DNA of 19,712 nt from the NCBI GenBank assembly GCA_027310425.1, contig DAIDAW010000010.1, positions 1-19,712 of the forward strand, written 5' to 3'. This document shows, piece after piece, positions 1 through 5,522 of this stretch; position 1 is the first letter of the stretch, and the number at the start of each line of letters is the position of its first letter. The DNA comes from a bacterium. GTDB lineage: Bacteria; Patescibacteriota; Minisyncoccia; UBA6257; Brennerbacteraceae. A program made the position numbers and the translations under genes. The notes under the pieces were generated by a model. It had not been told where the DNA came from, ran no database searches, and was given only the letters and a program-made list of their open reading frames with translations.

Positions 1-192
1 CAGCCGTACCAGGTCAATGCCGATGTCCCTTAGATGGCCACTCAGGCTGTGATCTCCCGTGGAGACCGTGCAGAGTTGGTCATCTCCCCCGAAAACCGAA
101 TGCTTCATGTCCTCGAATATGTCGAGGACAATCGCAAGCGGTTCTGGCCACCGCTGAAACGCGGGAGCCAAAGTGAACGTCATTGCGTTCAT
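1..192 (-). CDS. Hypothetical protein, N-terminal part (runs off left edge)
   Basis: An open frame of 64 codons starts with ATG at 190-192 and leaves the window at position 1 without a stop. The visible protein begins MNAMTFTLAPAFQRW and contains stretches such as LDIFEDM and HLRDIGIDL. I do not recognise a family. The frame is credible because a strong Shine-Dalgarno core (AGGAGG, 197-202) lies 4 nt before the ATG and a good extended -10 promoter lies just upstream. A second in-frame ATG at 181-183 would have 13-nt spacing and is less likely. No signal peptide is evident. This is one of the few genes in the window with a textbook ribosome-binding site, which sets it apart from its neighbours. 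Function is unknown. Confidence 0.6.
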   Translation of the reverse strand, partial: MNAMTFTLAPAFQRWPEPLAIVLDIFEDMKHSVFGGDDQLCTVSTGDHSLSGHLRDIGIDLVRL

Positions 193-219
193 GTATCCTC
201 CTTTCTAAAGGATAGGAAC

Positions 220-248
220 ATTATAGCACAAAAGAGAGGGAAATGCAA
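220..248 (-). promoter_or_regulatory. Extended -10 promoter for the left-edge gene
   Basis: On the minus strand a perfect TATAAT (220-225) is preceded by TGC, giving an extended -10 TGCTATAAT. TTGCAT (243-248) lies 17 nt upstream as a partial -35. Transcription would start near 213, about 20 nt before the ATG at 192, leaving room for the AGGAGG ribosome-binding site. The rest of the 193-321 gap, upstream of this promoter, shows nothing else I can name. Confidence 0.7.
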
Positions 249-321
249 GAAAGCTACAGCCAGCCTGCGCGCGAGACGATCTCTGCGGAGGAAAAGGGAA
301 GCATAAATAGAAAACAAGCGA

Positions 322-864
322 TTACGCCAGAAATGTTTTTAACTTTCCGTTTTTATATCGCCGCACGAGTCGTAGTATTTCCGATCGTACGGCGTCCTGG
401 TTACCCGAAGGTCGCGTTGTATGGCTTGCGTCGGCATTTTCCCACCATTTTTCTTTATACGCTTTATCCAACCATCGAATCGAGAACGCATCGCGCATTG
501 CCGCAAGAAATTCACGCTGCTTCAGATACGCGCCACGCTCCGCGCGAGAGCTGACGTTCCGTGTTCCTCTACTCCATTGCACACTATGCCATGCTTCGTG
601 GACGATAAGAGAAGCAAGATAATTCAAACTTGATTCACGGATTGTCCTTGGCTGCACAACCCATATTCCGTCCGAAGCAACCATCTCCGTATAATAATCA
701 TTCCCCGGGTATACCAAAACGCATCGGATATCATGGACGAATTCGAATCTTTGCGCGTTTAATTTTTCGATATGCATAAACGCTCTCCGCAATTTTGCGA
801 GGAGATTCCGGTTTTGCGAGATGATATCCGTCGCGCGATATGTTTTCTGATACCAAGCTTCCAT
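322..864 (-). CDS. Putative HExxH zinc metallopeptidase-like protein
   Basis: The 180-residue protein carries the zinc-peptidase signature HEAWH (residues 89-93) in a helix-like context, SLIVHEAWHSVQW. It is followed 16 residues after the second His by Glu109 in RAERGAYLKQREFL, a plausible third zinc ligand as in gluzincin-type peptidases. This is a motif-based call; I cannot place it in a named peptidase family. There is no signal peptide or membrane segment, so it looks cytoplasmic. Basic residues are enriched at the C-terminus. The chosen ATG has no Shine-Dalgarno site but lies about 13 nt after the predicted transcription start of a TATAAT promoter. Met30 is an alternative start that keeps the motif. 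The gene sits alone between the rpsR terminator and the left-edge gene. It might instead be an inactive member of the fold or a toxin-like protease. Confidence 0.7.
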   Translation of the reverse strand: MEAWYQKTYRATDIISQNRNLLAKLRRAFMHIEKLNAQRFEFVHDIRCVLVYPGNDYYTEMVASDGIWVVQPRTIRESSLNYLASLIVHEAWHSVQWSRGTRNVSSRAERGAYLKQREFLAAMRDAFSIRWLDKAYKEKWWENADASHTTRPSGNQDAVRSEILRLVRRYKNGKLKTFLA

Positions 865-883
865 ATATCATTCATGTGTTTGT

Positions 884-889
884 ATTATA
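884..889 (-). promoter_or_regulatory. -10 element for the HExxH gene
   Basis: A perfect TATAAT on the minus strand lies 20 nt upstream of the start codon at 864, implying a leader of about 13 nt. No good -35 is seen. The region where it should be (about 900-917) holds a small inverted repeat, CGGAAG-N6-CTTCCG. Confidence 0.5.
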
Positions 890-930
890 TACGAAACGCC
901 GGAAGTTTTTTCTTCCGATCGCTGCATCAT

Positions 931-960
931 TTTGAAAAGAGGCATAGGCCTCTTTTCAAA
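931..960 (-). terminator. Terminator of the rpsF-ssb-rpsR operon
   Basis: A perfect 13-bp inverted repeat (931-943 and 948-960, arms TTTGAAAAGAGGC and its complement) has a 4-nt loop and lies 39 nt after the rpsR stop. The stem ends in a T-rich arm rather than a long U-tract, so efficiency is uncertain. The symmetric A/T ends could stop transcription in either direction. Confidence 0.65.
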
Positions 961-998
961 CTTCTATTCTTTACTTTCTATTCTCTCGATTCTAAAAT
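961..998. repeat. Short-word degenerate repeat between rpsR and its terminator
   Basis: The spacer is built of loosely repeated words of the type TTCTATTC / TTTACTTTC / TTCTCTCGATTC on the plus strand. It has no coding potential. It resembles the other low-complexity gaps in this window, each of which uses a different word. Confidence 0.4.
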
Positions 999-1214
999 TT
1001 AGCGCGGTACGTATGCCAGAAGCGCCATGAAACGCGCGCGCTTGATCGCATTGGCGACTTGCCGCTGATGCTTTGCGCACAGGCCTGTTTTCTCGCGCGG
1101 CTTGATTTTGCGCGACGCAGCAGTGAATTTCTGCAGCGTCTGGACGTCTTTCCAGTTCACGTCATCCCTGCCGCAGAAAAAACACTGGATTTTTGTTTTT
1201 CGTTTAATAACCAT
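999..1214 (-). CDS. rpsR: 30S ribosomal protein bS18
   Basis: The 71-residue protein matches bS18: the IDYKD-equivalent region is VNWKDVQTLQKF, followed by the conserved GLCAKHQRQVANAIKRARFMALLAYV. bS18 sits on the platform of the small subunit and contacts bS6, whose gene is in the same operon. Length is normal for the family. It carries Cys11, Cys14, Cys46 and His49, which look like a retained zinc-ribbon-type metal site (the 'C+' form); many bacterial S18 proteins have lost these cysteines. It follows ssb by 86 nt and lacks a Shine-Dalgarno site. A hairpin terminator follows the stop. Confidence 0.97.
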   Translation of the reverse strand: MVIKRKTKIQCFFCGRDDVNWKDVQTLQKFTAASRKIKPREKTGLCAKHQRQVANAIKRARFMALLAYVPR

Positions 1215-1300
1215 ATACGATAATTTTCAGTTCTCAATTTTCCCGCCCGAGGCGAATCTGCCTTGGACAAACAATTTACAATGCTGATTAATTTTTAAAT

Positions 1301-1780
1301 TTAAAATGGAGGGTTATCGTCTTCCGGAATCTGATCCTGCGTGATTTCCGGCAGTTCTTCAGCGGCAGGCAACTGGGCGTCTTCGGGTTGCTGCCCCGCC
1401 GGGCGGCTCGCGCCGCTGATCGGCATGCGTTCCTGGCTCTGGCTTTGCGTTCCGGGACGCGGCCCGAACTGCACCCGCTCCGCGACAATCTCGGTCCGGT
1501 ATTTCTTTTCCCCGTTTTGCGCATCCCACGAACGGGTCTGGAGCCTGCCTTCAATGAGCACCGTGCTGCCCTTGGTCAAATACTGGTTGCACAATTCCGC
1601 CTGCCTGCCCCATACCACAATATTATGGAATTCTGTCTGCTCCTGCTTCTGGCCTGCTTTGTCTGTCCAGACGCGGTTGGTTGCGACGGAAAACGAAGCA
1701 ACCGACTGCCCGGACGGAATCATGCGCAAATCAACATCGCGCACAATCCTTCCGACGAGCATGACTTTATTGAGATCCAT
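1301..1780 (-). CDS. ssb: Single-stranded DNA-binding protein
   Basis: A 159-residue SSB. The N-terminal OB fold (residues 1 to about 108) starts MDLNKVMLVGRIVRDVDLR and includes SFSVATNRVW, EFHNIVVWG and the oligomer-forming EGRLQTRSW. A Gln/Pro-rich disordered linker follows, and the protein ends in the acidic tip DDNPPF, which in characterised SSBs recruits replication and repair partners. It coats single-stranded DNA during replication, recombination and repair, and here would cooperate with the RecA encoded nearby. It lies between rpsF and rpsR, the common bacterial arrangement. The AT-rich 68-nt gap to rpsF has no recognisable ribosome-binding site. The start is fixed by the family's usual N-terminus. 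Confidence 0.98.
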   Translation of the reverse strand: MDLNKVMLVGRIVRDVDLRMIPSGQSVASFSVATNRVWTDKAGQKQEQTEFHNIVVWGRQAELCNQYLTKGSTVLIEGRLQTRSWDAQNGEKKYRTEIVAERVQFGPRPGTQSQSQERMPISGASRPAGQQPEDAQLPAAEELPEITQDQIPEDDNPPF

Positions 1781-1848
1781 ATGTAAAAATTTTCAATTCG
1801 CGATTTAGAATTTTTAAACAGCGAAGCAATTTACCGCAATATGATATG

Positions 1849-2289
1849 CTATTCGGTTTCCAGAATCTGCTTCAGCTTCGTATCCAATTCCGCGTCCACT
1901 TCCTTGCCTTGTTTAGCCGTAATCTCGGATCGCTGCTGTGTTCCGGCGACGCGGCTCGCGAGCGGTGTGCGCGCCTTTTTCCGCTTTGTCTTCTGTTCGA
2001 TGACATTGATGACTTTGCGCAAAATCGCGTCTTCGTATTTGAGCGCATCCTTGAATGCCAGCAGCTGCTGCGGAAGCATCGTAAACTGCATCTCCGCCCA
2101 CCATGCCGTTGTCTGTTTTTGAATAGGATAGGCAAGCATGCGTTTTTCCAGCCTGCGATCGCGCGTCAGCGTTCCGGACGACTGGGAAAGTTTCGTTTTC
2201 ACCGAATCAAAAAATGCCTCGGGGGCATTGCCGGATCCGTCGTCTTTGATCCAAAAACTCATGTCGTATAAGCGCGGTTCGCTTTCCAT
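1849..2289 (-). CDS. rpsF: 30S ribosomal protein bS6
   Basis: The 146-residue protein has the ferredoxin-like bS6 fold. An N-terminal strand (RLYDMSFWIKDD) is followed by a variable helix, then KRMLAYPIQKQTTAWWAEMQF, the YPI-K...Y-like core where many bS6 proteins have aromatic RNA contacts. A basic/acidic C-terminal extension runs from about residue 100. It binds 16S rRNA next to bS18. I chose the ATG at 2287-2289 rather than the upstream ATG at 2305-2307, because the upstream one lies inside the predicted -10 element and the chosen one has a GGAG 4-5 nt before it. First gene of rpsF-ssb-rpsR. Confidence 0.93.
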   Translation of the reverse strand: MESEPRLYDMSFWIKDDGSGNAPEAFFDSVKTKLSQSSGTLTRDRRLEKRMLAYPIQKQTTAWWAEMQFTMLPQQLLAFKDALKYEDAILRKVINVIEQKTKRKKARTPLASRVAGTQQRSEITAKQGKEVDAELDTKLKQILETE

Positions 2290-2302
2290 ACCGCTCCATC
2301 CT

Positions 2303-2308
2303 ATCATA
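2303..2308 (-). promoter_or_regulatory. Candidate -10 for the rpsF operon
   Basis: TATGAT (5 of 6 to consensus) on the minus strand lies 13 nt before the chosen rpsF ATG. The -35 position (2326-2331, TCGAGT) is weak. If real, the leader is only about 6-8 nt. The rest of the 2309-2379 gap contains a short GCCT/AGGC hairpin with a T7 loop (about 2362-2376), too weak to call a terminator for the upstream pilin gene. Confidence 0.4.
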
Positions 2309-2379
2309 AAACGCCTGGCTTGGCAACTCGAAGTTTTCGCGCAACGCCCGCAACGAAACCAGCCTGAAAAAAAGGCAAG

Positions 2380-3564
2380 CTATCTGGTTCCCGCATATAA
2401 ATTCCATATTTCCTGGCTTGTAAGCTGTCGCGCGAATATTTGCATATCATCGAGAATGCCAGTGAAACCGTTTTGCTGGTTCACGCCCGATGCGCCCAGC
2501 GTAACGTTCGCGGTAACATTCTTGCCTGCAACCACCGACCCTTGGCAATTCTGAAGCTGCTGCTCTTTGCCGTTTACGTATAAACGCACGTTCTCGATCG
2601 CGGGAACGCCGTTATAGAAAACAGCGGCAATATGCACCCATGTGTTTACGAACGAACCGTACGGAACGCCCAATACATTACCCTGCCCAACATTGAATCC
2701 CAGACATCCGGAATCCAGGCTCAAACCGTACGGCGCATTCCAACCGACCACGATTTCGTCCGGCGTGCCGTCCCATTTCATCCAGAACGCCACGGTGTTT
2801 TGCGCGCCGGACGTCGTGGCAACCGGCACATTCTCCATCTGCACGAAACTCGCTCCGTTGAATGAAAGCGCGTTGCCGACTTTGCCTGGCACGAGCAGAG
2901 CATTGGTAATTTGGCCTGCATTATTGTTGAACGATCCGTCGTCCGTATATCCTGCGGCAACGCTGTCAAAGCTCCATTTGCCCGCAATGCCTGCTGCCCG
3001 GGGCCAGAGCGACAAGTTCGATCCGATTTCAAAACGCGCGTCGTCCGCGCCGGCGTCCGCGCGCGCGTACTGCTTTACGTATTTTTCCGACTCCACCAGC
3101 GAAACCAATTCGTACTCGCTGCCTTGCGCCAGATAGAGGTATGCAAAAGCGTTTTTATTTGCGGGATCAAGCGCAATCCCTGCGCTTTGCTGAACTGATT
3201 GGAGATTGAGCGGAATCCAGCCGGTTCCGTCGGCGCGCGCGCCTGCCTGCGACGAGACGCATCGATATGCCCAGCCTGCGGCGAGCTGCGGCAACGCATA
3301 GCTTGCGCAGGTCTGCGAGGCATCAGGCAAAGAAACATATACGGTATTTCCCTGCCCCAGGGAACCTGATGTTTGCGCGCGGAACGCGGAAATCGATATA
3401 TTAAGCAACGTCAAATCCTGAATCCGTCTGCCATCGCGCGCCTGTCCGAGGATCGTCTGGGGCGGAAACGCCGCAAAACCTATGGTTGCCAGGACTCCGA
3501 CAATGCCAAGCGCAATCAAAATCTCAAGCAGGGTAAACCCAGCACCAGCGCCTTCATTTTTCAT
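2380..3564 (-). CDS. Type IV pilin-like protein with C-terminal LamG domain
   Basis: The 394-residue protein opens with a class III-like prepilin leader, MKNEGAGAG|FTLLEILIAL. Cleavage is expected after Gly9, with Phe10 at +1 and Glu14 at +5, followed by a hydrophobic helix to about residue 32. Residues 38-190 are a pilin-type globular region containing two Cys (86 and 102). Residues about 192-394 form a LamG/concanavalin A-like jelly roll: GKWSFDS, GKVGNALSFNGASFV, FWMKWDG, WVHIAAVFYNG, VRLYVNGKEQQ, and GILDDMQIFARQLTSQEIWNLY at the end. Such fusions are expected to be exported, processed by prepilin peptidase and displayed on the surface, where the LamG domain may bind glycans or proteins. 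It lies 72 nt downstream of recA. The start is fixed by the leader; a good ribosome-binding site lies 18 nt away, over a 4-codon mini-ORF. Confidence 0.9.
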   Translation of the reverse strand: MKNEGAGAGFTLLEILIALGIVGVLATIGFAAFPPQTILGQARDGRRIQDLTLLNISISAFRAQTSGSLGQGNTVYVSLPDASQTCASYALPQLAAGWAYRCVSSQAGARADGTGWIPLNLQSVQQSAGIALDPANKNAFAYLYLAQGSEYELVSLVESEKYVKQYARADAGADDARFEIGSNLSLWPRAAGIAGKWSFDSVAAGYTDDGSFNNNAGQITNALLVPGKVGNALSFNGASFVQMENVPVATTSGAQNTVAFWMKWDGTPDEIVVGWNAPYGLSLDSGCLGFNVGQGNVLGVPYGSFVNTWVHIAAVFYNGVPAIENVRLYVNGKEQQLQNCQGSVVAGKNVTANVTLGASGVNQQNGFTGILDDMQIFARQLTSQEIWNLYAGTR

Positions 3565-3575
3565 AGGTATGCCAT
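3561..3575 (-). other. Possible 4-codon leader ORF (MAYL) overlapping the pilin start
   Basis: ATG at 3573-3575 opens a four-codon frame (Met-Ala-Tyr-Leu) whose TGA overlaps the pilin ATG as ATGA. The only Shine-Dalgarno sequence nearby, AAGAGG at 3583-3588, is 7 nt from the mini-ORF ATG but 18 nt from the pilin ATG. Ribosomes may load here and reinitiate at the pilin start. This could be coincidence. Confidence 0.3.
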
Positions 3576-3636
3576 AAACCTACCTCTTGACGGACAAGTA
3601 AGCAATTAGTACGCAAGAAAATATATTCCGCAAGCC

Positions 3637-4716
3637 CTATTCCTCATCAGGGCTGGCGGCTTCTTCTGATCCGGATTGCGCAGGAACAAGGCCTGAACCT
3701 TTGGCGGTTGCTTCCATGATCTTAGCGACGACTTCCTGCTGGGTTTCCGGATGTTCTTTGAGATATTTCTGCGCTGTTTCAAACCCGACGCCGAGTTTGG
3801 TCGCGCCGAACGAATAGCTCGCGCCGGAGCGATTTACCGCGCCGTATTTCACTGCGGTATTGATAATGTCGCCGGTGTAGGAAATGCCTTCGTTGTACAT
3901 AATATCGAACTCCGCGGTGCGAAACGGCGCCGCGACTTTGTTTTTCACGATTTTCGCTTTCACGCGGTTACCCACCACCTCGTCGCCTTTCTTGATTTGC
4001 GCGCTCCTGCGGATTTCGATGCGCACGGACGAATAAAACTTCAAAGCTTTGCCGCCCGGCGTTGTCTCCGGATTGCCATACGTGCCGATCTGCATTCTAA
4101 TCTGGTTGATGAACACGACTGCTGTTTTCGATTTCGCCGTAATGGCCGTGAGCTTGCGCAAGGCCTGTGACATCAAACGCGCCTGGAGTCCGATGAATTG
4201 GTCCCCCATTTCCCCTTCGATTTCCGCGCGCGGCGTCAAAGCGGCAACCGAATCAATCACGATGACATCCAATTCTCCGGTCTTGACCAGATTCTCCACG
4301 ATTTCCAGCGCCTGCTCGCCGGTATCCGGCTGCGAAATGAGCAGATGCTCCACGTCAACGCCGATGCGCTTCGCGTATTCAGGATCGAGCGCGTGCTCCG
4401 CGTCGATGAACGCAGCCCTGCCGCCGCGCTTCTGCGCCTGAGCAACCACGTGGAGCGCAAGCGTTGTTTTCCCGGACGATTCCGGGCCGTAAACCTCGAT
4501 GATTCTGCCGCGCGGAATGCCGCTCACACCGAGCGCCAGGTCAAGAGAGATGGAGCCGGTCGGAATCACGTCCACATCCACGTGGCGTACCTGGCCGAGC
4601 ATCATAATCGAACCTTCGCCGTAGCGCGACTGGATTTCTTTTACCAGGGCGTCGAGCGCGCTGTCTTTTTTCGACTCGCGCGGCGCGCCTGTTTTTTTGG
4701 ATGCTGATTTTGGCAT
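3637..4716 (-). CDS. recA: Recombinase RecA
   Basis: A full-length 359-residue RecA. Walker A GPESSGKT is at residues 77-84, FIDAEHALDP (103-112) holds the catalytic glutamate, Walker B VIVIDSVAAL is at 151-160, and loop L1/L2 regions EIEGEMGDQFIGLQARLMSQ and FINQIRMQIGTYGNPETT are present. The C-terminus ends in an acidic tail (EEAASPDEE), a usual RecA autoregulatory feature. It forms ATP-dependent filaments on single-stranded DNA for homologous recombination and repair. It starts 23 nt after the HTH gene stop and is probably co-transcribed with ftsK. No LexA-type SOS operator is visible in that gap, and there is no Shine-Dalgarno site, so damage induction cannot be inferred. No intein is present. 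Confidence 0.99.
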   Translation of the reverse strand: MPKSASKKTGAPRESKKDSALDALVKEIQSRYGEGSIMMLGQVRHVDVDVIPTGSISLDLALGVSGIPRGRIIEVYGPESSGKTTLALHVVAQAQKRGGRAAFIDAEHALDPEYAKRIGVDVEHLLISQPDTGEQALEIVENLVKTGELDVIVIDSVAALTPRAEIEGEMGDQFIGLQARLMSQALRKLTAITAKSKTAVVFINQIRMQIGTYGNPETTPGGKALKFYSSVRIEIRRSAQIKKGDEVVGNRVKAKIVKNKVAAPFRTAEFDIMYNEGISYTGDIINTAVKYGAVNRSGASYSFGATKLGVGFETAQKYLKEHPETQQEVVAKIMEATAKGSGLVPAQSGSEEAASPDEE

Positions 4717-4739
4717 AGGATGAAAAATTATTTACCTGT

Positions 4740-5522
4740 CTAGTATACAACCTCTGTCGAGGAAGCGACAGCGGTTTCCTGCAAAGAAGGCGTCCCGGAC
4801 GGCAGCACCGGGCTTGCCTGGACGGAGGGCGATGGAGACGGCGAAATCCTGGGCGATTCCTGCTGTAAAACGAATATGCGCTCCACTTCGGTCGCGCGGC
4901 CGAAGAAATTCCACGCCTGAATCCGTAGAGTATTAGGCCCAGGAAGCGCGCTCACAAGCGCGCGGAAGCTGTTTCCCTGCAGCGCGGCATCGCGGTTGTT
5001 AATCTTCAAAGATTTGACGTAACCCCGGGCAACGCCTTGCACGAGCACCGGCGTTTGCGCAACCGACAGACCAGGCGAAACAAGCTCGATGCGCACCGGA
5101 AACGCGAGCGAAACGACTCGGAATGCGATGAATCCAAGCGCGAGCGCGACAAGAACCGCAGCAGGATGCACGCGCGTCAGAACCAGCGGAATCAGGGAAG
5201 GCGCGCGGAAGCGGTTGCGCGGAAGATTGTCCGCGCTTCCGGACGCGCGGCGCTGCCCCAGCACGTTCCAGCGCGCCACCAGCTCCGCGTACGGGATTCC
5301 GCACCACTGGGCGTATTTTTTCAGCACGCCATACGCGTACGGATCCGACGGGATGCGGATGCGATCGCCATTTTCAAACGCTTCGATTGTCTTGGCCGGA
5401 ATGCCCGAGAGTCCGGAAAGCCGCGCAACGCTCATCCCTGCCTGCTCGCGCGCGCCGCGAAGAAAAGCGCCGAATGACGTGTTGTGCGTTTCCTGCTTTT
5501 CTAGAGGCATACCTTGATTCAT
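4740..5522 (-). CDS. RodZ-like membrane-anchored HTH protein with Ig-like domain
   Basis: A 260-residue protein with an N-terminal helix-turn-helix of the RodZ/HTH_25 type (about residues 15-80: FGAFLRGAREQAGMSVARLS, then IPAKTIEAFENGD, then PYAYGVLKKYAQWCGI). A basic segment, one membrane helix (about 116-140), an extracytoplasmic beta-rich region (143-220, with VLVQGVARGYVKSLKINN and LRIQAWNFFGR, resembling an Ig-like/glucodextranase-type fold) and a Pro/Ser-rich tail follow. RodZ links MreB to the cell wall machinery; whether this protein does so is inference. Its ATG overlaps the ftsK stop as ATGA, implying translational coupling with the division translocase, and recA follows 23 nt later. 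An alternative reading is a membrane-bound regulator sensing the envelope. Confidence 0.82.
   Translation of the reverse strand: MNQGMPLEKQETHNTSFGAFLRGAREQAGMSVARLSGLSGIPAKTIEAFENGDRIRIPSDPYAYGVLKKYAQWCGIPYAELVARWNVLGQRRASGSADNLPRNRFRAPSLIPLVLTRVHPAAVLVALALGFIAFRVVSLAFPVRIELVSPGLSVAQTPVLVQGVARGYVKSLKINNRDAALQGNSFRALVSALPGPNTLRIQAWNFFGRATEVERIFVLQQESPRISPSPSPSVQASPVLPSGTPSLQETAVASSTEVVY

Noticed and set aside
900..917. Small hairpin CGGAAG-N6-CTTCCG as a second terminator
   Set aside because: Only 6 bp, positioned over the -35 region of the HExxH gene, and the real terminator with 13 bp lies next to it. An operator role is possible but unsupported.
4717..4739. SOS (LexA) operator before recA
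   Set aside because: The 23-nt gap contains neither a CTGT-N8-ACAG nor a GAAC-N4-GTTC type palindrome.
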